Positions 1-6,158 of a stretch of DNA of 44,564 nt are shown piece after piece. The notes beneath the pieces are model-generated. The model was given only the letters and a program-made list of their open reading frames with translations. It ran no database searches and was not told the origin of the DNA. The stretch covers positions 1-44,564 of the forward strand of contig DXFE01000107.1 in assembly GCA_019114585.1 (NCBI GenBank). The letters run 5' to 3'. The position numbers and the translations under genes were made by a program. Source of the DNA: Gemmiger_A avium. Its GTDB lineage: Bacteria > Bacillota > Clostridia > Oscillospirales > Ruminococcaceae. Position 1 is the first letter of the stretch. The number at the start of each line of letters is the position of its first letter.

Positions 1-11
1 CCCGGCTGTTT

Positions 12-590
12 TCAGCTGAGCAGCACCGGCTGGAACTGGCGGCCCCGCAAAGCGCATTCCAGTACGTCCGGCAGCAGGGCAAAGTCACTCTGCAGGCTGG
101 TGGGCTTTTTCAGCGGCGCGTCCTGGCTGACCGGCACCAGATAGTAGTGCTTGCGGTTGAGCAAGGTGCCCAGGTTGACCAGGCTGGCCCCCAGCCCGTC
201 GTTGGTGCTTACCGCCAGCACGATGGGCTTGCCGCCCCGCAGCATGCTTTTTACCCCCAGGGTCACCGGGGTGTCGCTGATGCCGTTTGCCAGCCGCCCC
301 AGCGTGGCCCCGGTGCAGGGGGCCACGATCATGGCATCGGCCATGTTTTTGGGGCCCAGGGGCTCCGCCTCCTGCAGCGTCTCAATGGGGGTGTACCCGG
401 TGATCAGCCGCAGCTGGTCTTTCCAGCCGCGGGCGGTGCCGAACCGGGTATCCATCCCGGCGGCGGCAAAACTCATCAGCGGCAGCACCCGAAATCCCTG
501 TTCCACCAGGCGGCGCACCTGCACGATCACCTTGTCAAAGGTGCAGAAGCTGCCGCACATGGCAAACACCACCGTCCGTTGTTGTTCCAT
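12..590 (-). CDS. dpaB: Dipicolinate synthase subunit B (DpaB/SpoVFB)
   Basis: 192-residue flavoprotein-like protein. With DpaA it makes dipicolinic acid from the lysine-pathway intermediate; the product is loaded into the forespore as Ca-DPA and gives spores their heat resistance. The N-terminus has the MCGSFCTF segment and there is a PCTGATLGRLANG segment near residue 110, both typical of SpoVFB and related to the phosphopantothenoylcysteine decarboxylase-type flavoprotein fold. The start is the ATG at 588-590; the same frame stays open upstream through dpaA but carries only shadow sequence there. It lies 5 nt after dpaA, so the two are co-transcribed. Length is normal for the family. Identification is from sequence recall; the operon partner supports it strongly. 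Confidence 0.93.
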   Translation of the reverse strand: MEQQRTVVFAMCGSFCTFDKVIVQVRRLVEQGFRVLPLMSFAAAGMDTRFGTARGWKDQLRLITGYTPIETLQEAEPLGPKNMADAMIVAPCTGATLGRLANGISDTPVTLGVKSMLRGGKPIVLAVSTNDGLGASLVNLGTLLNRKHYYLVPVSQDAPLKKPTSLQSDFALLPDVLECALRGRQFQPVLLS

Positions 591-595
591 CGTTG

Positions 596-1387
596 CTATC
601 TCCTTTCCTCTTGTTCCGCCTGATTCAGTATGGACAACACGGCCCGGGCTATGAACCGCCCCGCCGTGACCGGCGCACATTTTCCCGGCAGGCCGGGCGC
701 CGGGATCAGCTGAATTCCCAGACGGGCCGCGGCCTCTGCATCGGCCGCTCCATGGCCCGCCAGTTCGATCACCCGGGCACCCGGTGCCAGCCGGGCCAGC
801 AGGGATTCGTCCAGCAGCGGGGCGGGCACGGTGTTCACCACGGTATCCGCCCCCTGTGCGGCGGCTGCCAGCTGTTCCGCCGCCGGGGCCCGGCATCCGT
901 CCGCCCGGGCCGCTGCCCGGCGGGCCGGGTTGCCATCCACTGCGGTCACCCGCACCCCCAGCGCCAGCAGCCGGCGGCCGATCGCCTGCCCCACCCGGCC
1001 ATAGCCCAGCAGCAGCAGATCCGAATCCCAGAGGGTGGTGCGCCGCCCGTCCAGCAGCAGGGCCAGACAGCCCTCGGCGGTGGGGATAGCGTTGAGCAGC
1101 GCCAGTTCTTCCCACTGCATATAGTCCCGCAAGGCAAAGCCCGCCGCCCGGGCCCGGGCCGCCGCCCCGGGGCTCACCGCCCCGCCCAGAAGCCGGGCGT
1201 CCGGCCGGGCAAGCGCCAGTGCCAGCGCCAGTTCCGGCGAGCGTTCTTCCAGCCGCACCGGCAGCACCACACAGTCCGCCTGTTCGGTCCACACCGGGTC
1301 CAGCAGGGTGCAGCCCGCTTCGGCCAGCGCCGCCGCGGCCGCCTGCATCCGCGCATCCTGCCCCAGCACCACAAATCGCCTGTTCAT
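596..1387 (-). CDS. dpaA: Dipicolinate synthase subunit A (DpaA/SpoVFA)
   Basis: NAD(P)-dependent partner of DpaB in dipicolinate synthesis, acting in the mother cell during sporulation. A dinucleotide-binding loop GYGRVGQ sits near residue 130 and is followed by a Rossmann-like half. The C-terminus has the GLPGKCAPVTAG stretch typical of SpoVFA. Two in-frame ATGs exist, at 1393 and 1387. The G-run ending at 1394 touches the first ATG but lies 6 nt before the second, so 1387 is preferred (263 residues, somewhat shorter than the roughly 300-residue Bacillus protein). It is first in a two-gene operon. A sigma-K-like promoter is possible just upstream. Ala/Arg/Gly-rich, as expected from the high GC. 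Confidence 0.9.
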   Translation of the reverse strand: MNRRFVVLGQDARMQAAAAALAEAGCTLLDPVWTEQADCVVLPVRLEERSPELALALALARPDARLLGGAVSPGAAARARAAGFALRDYMQWEELALLNAIPTAEGCLALLLDGRRTTLWDSDLLLLGYGRVGQAIGRRLLALGVRVTAVDGNPARRAAARADGCRAPAAEQLAAAAQGADTVVNTVPAPLLDESLLARLAPGARVIELAGHGAADAEAAARLGIQLIPAPGLPGKCAPVTAGRFIARAVLSILNQAEQEERR

Positions 1388-1413
1388 CTTCATCCCCCCG
1401 TCCGCGTATGCCC

Positions 1414-1441
1414 CATGCTATGCCCGGGATGGGCGCACGGT
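1414..1441 (-). promoter_or_regulatory. Possible sigma-K-type promoter of dpaA-dpaB
   Basis: On the minus strand an AC dinucleotide (1440-1441) precedes CATAGCATG (1414-1422) by 17 nt. The known sigma-K consensus is AC, 16-17 nt, CATAnnnTA; here the last base is G instead of A. Bacillus spoVF is sigma-K dependent, so the match is biologically apt. It is short and one base off, so this is only a suggestion. Confidence 0.3.
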
Positions 1442-1443
1442 GC

Positions 1444-1483
1444 AAAAAACGCGCCGCGGAAAAGCTTCCGCGGCGCGTTTTTT
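1444..1483 (-). terminator. Intrinsic terminator, perfect 18-bp stem
   Basis: Perfect inverted repeat, arms 1444-1461 and 1466-1483, loop AAGC. It is flanked by A6 on the left and T6 on the right, so it can work on both strands. It follows the stop of the 1494-2321 gene and insulates dpaA-dpaB from it. Confidence 0.85.
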
Positions 1484-1493
1484 GCCGGTTGAT

Positions 1494-2321
1494 TCAGATA
1501 AAGCGGGCCAGGCTGCGGCCCAGCTGCAGCAGCACCGGGGCCACGTTCAGTTCCGGCTGTTCCACCACTACCTTCAGCAGCATGGACAGCACCTTGCCCG
1601 CCTTGCGGGCGCTGACCCCCTCGGCCATCAGTTCGGCCTGGGTCACTGCCAGCTGATCCGGGCTGAAGGGCTCCCGGCTGTCCAGCAGTTCCCGGTACAG
1701 GGCAACAATCGGCTCCCAGCCGGGGGCCAGCAGGCTGAACAGCGCGGCCATCTCCTCGGCGGGCAGGGGTGCGCCTTCCGCCAGGCAGCGTTTCAGGGCC
1801 AGCCGGTCGGCGGGCGGGCCGGCCCGGAACAATTCATCCAGCCGGGCGTAGTCCTGACAGAAGGTCTGGCCCAGCTTCATGCGGCGGGCTGCCTGTTCGG
1901 CGTCGGCCCCGCACAGCCGCAGAAACAGCCACCAGCGGCTGAGCAGCCCGCTGGGCGCCTGGGCCAGCGGATGCAGGCAGGCACAGCCCCGGATGCCCAC
2001 CCCGCGCAGGCCGCCCGCCTGCACCAGCGGGGCCAGCGCCTGGGGGCACAGACCGGTCAGGGCGCGGTTCAGCTCATCCCGCACAGCCAGCGGGTCGGCA
2101 TGAACCAGAGCGGGGGCCGCATCCATGGCGGCGGCAAAGCAGTCCCATTCAGCGGCGCAGCCGCTCTCGGCGGCCAGACGCACCAGCTGCAGAGCACGCA
2201 TCGGATCGTCGGAAAAGAAAGGGCCGGGGGCCCCGGTACAGCCCAGCACAGGGCCTTGGCTGCCGGTATGGGTGCAGAACCCCTGCGGCAGACAAACGGG
2301 AGCGCGGGCGGATTCAGGCAT
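1494..2321 (-). CDS. Headless tRNA nucleotidyltransferase-like protein
   Basis: 275-residue protein resembling the neck/body/tail of CCA-adding tRNA nucleotidyltransferases. Residues about 34-55 (FFSDDPMRALQLVRLAAESG) match the start of the poly(A) polymerase RNA-binding domain, normally 'DPLRMLRALRFAAQLG', and a helical body with VRDELNRAL follows. The catalytic head with its GGxVRD and DxD metal-binding motifs is missing: only about 33 residues precede the neck, ending in a remnant of the head-neck linker. The start is real, since a perfect GGAGGTGAT ribosome binding site sits just before ATG 2319-2321 and an extended -10 promoter lies upstream. It is therefore not simply the 3' end of a broken gene. 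It cannot add CCA by the known mechanism; tRNA or RNA binding is an inference. A divergent paralogue or a recruited RNA-binding scaffold are alternatives. Confidence 0.65.
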   Translation of the reverse strand: MPESARAPVCLPQGFCTHTGSQGPVLGCTGAPGPFFSDDPMRALQLVRLAAESGCAAEWDCFAAAMDAAPALVHADPLAVRDELNRALTGLCPQALAPLVQAGGLRGVGIRGCACLHPLAQAPSGLLSRWWLFLRLCGADAEQAARRMKLGQTFCQDYARLDELFRAGPPADRLALKRCLAEGAPLPAEEMAALFSLLAPGWEPIVALYRELLDSREPFSPDQLAVTQAELMAEGVSARKAGKVLSMLLKVVVEQPELNVAPVLLQLGRSLARFI

Positions 2322-2371
2322 GGGATCACCTCCGTGGAATAAAGCCGCCTGACGGCGGCGGTGTAGTTACC

Positions 2372-2380
2372 ATTATAGCA
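2372..2380 (-). promoter_or_regulatory. Extended -10 promoter of the headless CCA-like gene
   Basis: The minus strand reads TGCTATAAT (TGnTATAAT) at 2372-2380, 51 nt before the start codon. No good -35 hexamer is seen, which is usual for extended -10 promoters. It fires away from murC. Confidence 0.55.
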
Positions 2381-2397
2381 AAAATTTGTTCAGAGTG

Positions 2398-2426
2398 TTT
2401 ATTTTTGTGCAAAATAATTATATAAT
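2398..2426 (+). promoter_or_regulatory. Candidate promoter of murC
   Basis: TATAAT at 2421-2426 in an AT-rich stretch, with a weak TTTATT at 2398-2403 at 17-nt spacing. It is the only plausible promoter in the 156-bp divergent gap. Confidence 0.45.
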
Positions 2427-2501
2427 GAGATACAAGACAGGCAGCAGCGTCCGCAAAAGGCGGCTTCCTGCCAATACATGGCCAAAGGTGGTTTTGTGGG
2501 A

Positions 2502-3878
2502 ATGGCGATTACGAGCGGGTTCAATAAAGACCTTCTGGCGGGGGTATCCCGCCTGCATTTCATCGGCATCGGCGGCAGCGGCATGTTTCCGCTGGTGCAG
2601 ATTCTGGCGTCCAAGGGATATACCATCACCGGCAGCGACGTGAACGAAGGCACCATCATCGACTCTGAGCGGGCCATGGGGATCCATGTATATATGGGCC
2701 ATGCTGCGGAGAACGTGCTGGGCGCGGATATGGTGGTGTACTCCGCCGCCATTCACGAGGATAACCCGGAGCTGCAGGAGGCGGATATGCGGGGCATCCC
2801 CTGCGTGGAGCGCAGCGTCATGCTGGGCTATGTAAGCCGGCTGTACCCCCGCAGCATCTGTGTGGCGGGCACCCACGGCAAAACCACCACCACCAGCCTG
2901 ATCACCACCATGCTGGAGCTGGCCGGGCGGGACCCGGCGGCGGTGATTGGCGGCAAGCTGCCGCTGATCCATGGCTACGGCAAAGCCGGCAGCGGCCAGA
3001 ACATCGTGGTGGAAGCCTGCGAGTTTGCTGAGACCTTTTTGCGGCTGGCGCCCTCCGTCTCGGTTATTCTGAACATCGACAATGACCATCTGGACTGCTA
3101 CGGCACCATGGGCAACCTGAAGATGGCGTTCCGCAAGTTTGCGCTGCTGGCCAGCCATACCGTGGTGGTCAATGCGGATGACGAGAATACCATGCAGGTG
3201 ATGAACAGCATCGACCGGGATGTGCGCACCTTCGGCATCCGCAAGCATGCGGACTACAAGGCCGAGAATGTGCGGGAGTACAAACCCGGTTTCTATGAGT
3301 TTGACGTGCTGGAGTTTGGCGAACCCTATGCCCATATCAAGATGGGCGCGCCCGGCTACCACAATATCTACAACGCCCTGGCCATGACCGCCTGCGTGCC
3401 GTTGGTGGGCCTGTGCCCCAGCGATGCGGAGGCTGCTGCCGCCAACTTTACCGGGGCGGGCCGCCGGTTTGAGATCAAGGGCGAGGTAAACGGCGCCATG
3501 GTGGTGGACGACTACGCCCACCATCCCACCGAGGTGGGGGCTACCCTGAAAACCGCCCGGGAACTGACCACCGGCACCCTGTGGGCGGTGCATCAGCCCT
3601 TCACCTACAGCCGTACCCGTGCGCTGCTGCGGGAGTTTGCCGAGGTGCTGAGCCTGGCCGACCGGGTGGTGCTGACCCCCATCATGGGCAGCCGCGAGGT
3701 GGATGACGGCAGCGTGAAATCGGAAGATCTGGCGGCCCTGATCCCCGGCGCCATCGTGGTGGATAGCCTGGACGCCGCGGCGCAGTATATCAAGGAGAAC
3801 GCCAAAGAGGGCGATCTGGTGATCACCATGGGCTGCGGCGACGTATACAAGGCCGCCGACAAGATGATCCAAGAATAA
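2502..3878 (+). CDS. murC: UDP-N-acetylmuramate--L-alanine ligase MurC
   Basis: Cytoplasmic ATP-dependent ligase that joins L-alanine to UDP-MurNAc, the first step of the peptidoglycan stem peptide. The N-terminal nucleotide-sugar-binding domain opens with LHFIGIGGSGM. The central Mur ligase ATP loop is GTHGKTT, and NIDNDHLDCYG and DDYAHHPTEV match conserved Mur motifs. The frame also opens at ATG 2478 (466 residues). The ATG at 2502 (458 residues) is preferred because AAAGGTGG lies 10 nt before it and the distance to the IGIGG loop is then typical. It is a single-gene unit with a terminator right after it. No unusual residues were noticed. Confidence 0.96.
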   Translation: MAITSGFNKDLLAGVSRLHFIGIGGSGMFPLVQILASKGYTITGSDVNEGTIIDSERAMGIHVYMGHAAENVLGADMVVYSAAIHEDNPELQEADMRGIPCVERSVMLGYVSRLYPRSICVAGTHGKTTTTSLITTMLELAGRDPAAVIGGKLPLIHGYGKAGSGQNIVVEACEFAETFLRLAPSVSVILNIDNDHLDCYGTMGNLKMAFRKFALLASHTVVVNADDENTMQVMNSIDRDVRTFGIRKHADYKAENVREYKPGFYEFDVLEFGEPYAHIKMGAPGYHNIYNALAMTACVPLVGLCPSDAEAAAANFTGAGRRFEIKGEVNGAMVVDDYAHHPTEVGATLKTARELTTGTLWAVHQPFTYSRTRALLREFAEVLSLADRVVLTPIMGSREVDDGSVKSEDLAALIPGAIVVDSLDAAAQYIKENAKEGDLVITMGCGDVYKAADKMIQE

Positions 3879-3885
3879 AAATATC

Positions 3886-3919
3886 GGGGCGCGCAGCCAA
3901 CCGGCTGCGCGCCCCTTTT
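3886..3919 (+). terminator. Terminator of murC
   Basis: 13-bp GC stem, arms 3886-3898 and 3903-3915, loop AACC, followed by T4. It starts 8 nt after the murC stop and lies between murC and the convergent mazF. Confidence 0.85.
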
Positions 3920-3923
3920 GTGT

Positions 3924-4274
3924 TCAGCTGGTGGTAAGGCCTACGCTTACCCCCAGCGCCTGATCCACCCGCTGCTGATCCTCCGGGTCCAGACGGCCTG
4001 CCCGCTCCCGCAGGCGGCGCTTGTCCAGGGTGCGGATCTGTTCCAGCAGCACGATGCTGTCCCGCGTCAGGCCGCCCCGGCCCGCCTTGAGCCCGATATG
4101 GGTGGGCAGGCGGTTTTTGTCCTGCCGGGAGGTGATCGCCGCCGCGATCACCGTGGGGCTGTGCCGGTTGCCGATATCGTTCTGCAGGATCAGCACCGGG
4201 CGGATGCCGCCCTGCTCCGAGCCCACCACCGGGCTCAGATCTGCGTAAAAGACCTCTCCGCGATGTACTTCCAT
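3924..4274 (-). CDS. mazF: MazF/NdoA-type endoribonuclease toxin
   Basis: 116-residue PemK/MazF-fold RNase that cuts single-stranded mRNA at short motifs. It matches the Bacillus NdoA (EndoA) type closely: GSEQGGIRPVLI, QNDIGN, SPTVIAAAIT, LPTHI and EQIRTLDK. The two residues known to be needed for cleavage, Arg25 and Thr48, fall at exactly those positions, so it should be active. It lies downstream of acpS, as in Bacillus, but no MazE/NdoAI antitoxin gene is present: only 59 nt separate it from acpS. The ribosome binding site GGGAGGG before ATG 4272-4274 is largely inside a hairpin (separate entry). A distant or non-cognate antitoxin is possible. Confidence 0.93.
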   Translation of the reverse strand: MEVHRGEVFYADLSPVVGSEQGGIRPVLILQNDIGNRHSPTVIAAAITSRQDKNRLPTHIGLKAGRGGLTRDSIVLLEQIRTLDKRRLRERAGRLDPEDQQRVDQALGVSVGLTTS

Positions 4275-4284
4275 GTACGAAACC

Positions 4285-4310
4285 CTCCCTGAAAAGTTTT
4301 GGTCAGGGAG
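4285..4310 (-). promoter_or_regulatory. Hairpin covering the mazF ribosome binding site
   Basis: In the acpS-mazF transcript, CTCCCTGA (4303-4310) pairs perfectly over 8 bp with TCAGGGAG (4285-4292) around a 10-nt loop. The 3' arm contains most of the GGGAGGG ribosome binding site of mazF. It would lower toxin translation unless opened. There is no U-run, so it is not a terminator. Confidence 0.55.
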
Positions 4311-4333
4311 AGTATGCCCGGCCGGGCGAGGGT

Positions 4334-4708
4334 TTATACCGTCTCGGCCACCGCAAAGGCCACCGCCGCGCCCCCGTCGTGGGTGATGGACAGGTGCACC
4401 GCGGCCTTATTTTCCGCCGCCCAGGCCGCCGCGGCACCGCTCAGCTCGTAATAGGGCGCGCCGGAAGGGCGGCGCAGCGCCTGTATCTCGGCCAGGGCAA
4501 AACCGCCGATGCCCCGCCCGGCCGCTTTCAGAAAGGCCTCCTTGGCGGCCCAGCAGCCCGCCGCCCGCTCAGCCCGGCGGGCAGGCGCGGTGGCCTCCAG
4601 CAGAGCGCGTTCCCCGGGACCGAACACCTTTTCCATAAAAGACGGGCTGGCAAGGCTCTTTTCCAGCCGGGCAATCCGCACCGTGTCCACCCCGATCCCC
4701 AGAATCAT
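4334..4708 (-). CDS. acpS: Holo-[acyl-carrier-protein] synthase AcpS
   Basis: 124-residue phosphopantetheinyl transferase that moves 4'-phosphopantetheine from CoA to apo-ACP, needed for fatty-acid synthesis; it works as a trimer in the cytosol. The N-terminal MILGIGVDTVRIARLE carries the family's Mg-binding Asp, and CWAAKEAFLKAAG is the conserved WxxKEA helix. The start is ATG 4706-4708, preceded by AAAGGAGG at 7-nt spacing; the 12 extra upstream codons in frame are untranslated leader. It is co-transcribed with mazF from a promoter that shares its -35 box with the divergent pheST promoter. Length and motifs are normal. Confidence 0.95.
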   Translation of the reverse strand: MILGIGVDTVRIARLEKSLASPSFMEKVFGPGERALLEATAPARRAERAAGCWAAKEAFLKAAGRGIGGFALAEIQALRRPSGAPYYELSGAAAAWAAENKAAVHLSITHDGGAAVAFAVAETV

Positions 4709-4734
4709 ACCGCCGCCTCCTTTTGTTTTCTGCC

Positions 4735-4764
4735 AGTATACCACAGCCGCCGCCCCCCTTGCAA
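4735..4764 (-). promoter_or_regulatory. Promoter of acpS-mazF
   Basis: Minus strand TTGCAA (4759-4764), 18-nt spacer, TATACT (4735-4740) with a TG one base upstream. The -35 hexamer is a palindrome and also serves the divergent pheST promoter. Confidence 0.75.
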
Positions 4765-4787
4765 ATCCCGTAAAACCGTGCTATAAT
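4759..4787 (+). promoter_or_regulatory. Promoter of the pheST T-box operon
   Basis: TTGCAA (4759-4764), 17-nt spacer, TATAAT (4782-4787) with TGC before it, giving an extended -10. It is immediately upstream of the T-box leader and shares the TTGCAA box with the acpS promoter. Confidence 0.85.
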
Positions 4788-4794
4788 CGGCTTT

Positions 4795-5062
4795 GTCAAA
4801 CGCGTTGACGAAAGAAAGTACCCGTGCGTATCCCGGCACAGAGAGGGGCCTCCCGGCTGCAAGGGCCCTGCGGTGAACGGCGGCGAAGTTCCTTTCTGAG
4901 CGGCCCGGCTGAAGGCGCTGTGCGCTTGTAGGCGGGGACGGGTTCCCCCGTTACCGGGACAACGAGTGTTTGCTCGAGGTGTTTTGAGCAGAAATCCGGG
5001 TGGTACCGCGGAGCTTTTACCGGCTTCGTCCCTGATGCACAGGGGCGGGGCCGTTTTGTTTT
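4795..5062 (+). promoter_or_regulatory. T-box riboswitch (tRNA-Phe sensing) of pheST
   Basis: Leader RNA that reads uncharged tRNA. The highly conserved T-box GGGTGGTACCGCG is at 4998-5010 and would pair with the tRNA acceptor end. The AGAGAGGGG segment of Stem I lies near 4840. Two Phe codons, TTC at 4889-4891 and 4894-4896, lie before CTGAGC in the position expected for the specifier loop; the first fits usual spacing better. The competing terminator has arms 5021-5033 and 5041-5053, followed by TTTTGTTTT (5054-5062). Uncharged tRNA-Phe should stabilise the antiterminator and switch on pheS-pheT. The leader accounts for the 412-bp gene-free stretch between acpS and pheS. Confidence 0.93.
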
Positions 5063-5120
5063 ACTCCCCCGCCCGAACACGCCGCCCCACCGGCGGCCAA
5101 ACGGAAGGAGCAGAACCAAT

Positions 5121-6143
5121 ATGCAACAGATCATTGACCAGCTGACCGCCCAGGCCGGCGCGGCTCTGGCCGCGGCCGGCGACCGGCAGAGCCTGGCCGC
5201 TTTCTGGCAGGAATACCTGAGCCGGAACGGCAAGGTGGCGGGCCTGATGAAGGAGCTGCGCAACGTGGCCCCCGAAGAGCGCCCCGCCGCCGGCAAGATC
5301 ATCAACGAGTGCAAGGCCAAGCTGACCGCCGACTACGAGGCCGCCGCCGCCCGCATCGAGGCCGCGGAACTGGCCCGGCGCAACGCCGCCGAGGCGGTGG
5401 ACATCACCCTGCCGGCCAAGCGCCGTGCGCTGGGCGGCCTGCACCCCATCACCCTGGTGAAGAACCAGATCATCGACGTGTTCGCCGGGATGGGCTTTGA
5501 GGTGTACGAGGGCCCCGAAATCGAGGACGACGACCACAACTTCACCCGTCTGAACGTGCCCCGCAACCATCCCGCCCGGGATATGCAGGATACCTTCTAT
5601 GTGACCGACGATCTGCTGCTGCGCACCCAGACCAGCCCGGGCCAGATCCGCACCATGGACGCGGAAAAGCCCCCTATCAAGGTGCTGGTGCCGGGCCGCG
5701 TGTTCCGCAGCGACAGCGACGCCACCCACAGCCCCATGTTCCACCAGATGGAGGGTCTTGTGGTGGACAAGGGCATCACCCTGTGCGACCTGCAGGGCAT
5801 GCTGGACAAGCTGGTGCAGGCCCTGTTTGACGAGAGCGCCCACACCCGCCTGCGGCCCAGCTACTTCCCCTTCACCGAGCCCAGCGTGGAGGTGGACGTG
5901 AGCTGCTGCGAGTGCGGCGGCAAGGGCTGCCCCCTGTGCAAGGGCACCGGCTGGATCGAGGTGCTGGGCGGCGGCGTTGTGAACCGCAAGGTGCTGGAGA
6001 ACTGCGGCATCGACCCGGACGTGTACTCCGGCATCGCCTTCGGCATCGGCATCGAGCGTATCGCCATGCTCAAATACGGCATCAACAACATCGGCCTGCT
6101 GTTCGAGAACGACCTGCGTTTTCTGCGGCAGTTCCAGGAATAA
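5121..6143 (+). CDS. pheS: Phenylalanine--tRNA ligase alpha subunit PheS
   Basis: 340-residue catalytic subunit of the (alpha-beta)2 class II synthetase that charges tRNA-Phe. An N-terminal coiled coil (about residues 1-85) binds tRNA. The class II core follows: GFEVYEGPEIEDDDHNFTRL around motif 1, GRVFRSDSDATHSPMFHQ as motif 2, and GIAFGIGIERIAML as motif 3. The segment with several Cys (CCECGGKGCPLCKGTG) is present as in other Firmicute PheS. GGAAGGAG precedes the ATG. It is the first gene after the T-box leader and is followed 15 nt later by pheT. Length is normal. Confidence 0.97.
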   Translation: MQQIIDQLTAQAGAALAAAGDRQSLAAFWQEYLSRNGKVAGLMKELRNVAPEERPAAGKIINECKAKLTADYEAAAARIEAAELARRNAAEAVDITLPAKRRALGGLHPITLVKNQIIDVFAGMGFEVYEGPEIEDDDHNFTRLNVPRNHPARDMQDTFYVTDDLLLRTQTSPGQIRTMDAEKPPIKVLVPGRVFRSDSDATHSPMFHQMEGLVVDKGITLCDLQGMLDKLVQALFDESAHTRLRPSYFPFTEPSVEVDVSCCECGGKGCPLCKGTGWIEVLGGGVVNRKVLENCGIDPDVYSGIAFGIGIERIAMLKYGINNIGLLFENDLRFLRQFQE

Positions 6144-6158
6144 GGAGGGCGCCATACC

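Noticed and set aside
2322..2477. Hidden or frameshifted catalytic head of the CCA-like gene
   Set aside because: The 156-bp gap to murC holds promoters and a ribosome binding site and is far too short for a nucleotidyltransferase head; no GGxVRD-like stretch appears in any frame.
4275..4333. Possible MazE-type antitoxin gene
   Set aside because: The gap is only 59 nt and is taken up by the hairpin and the ribosome binding site of mazF.
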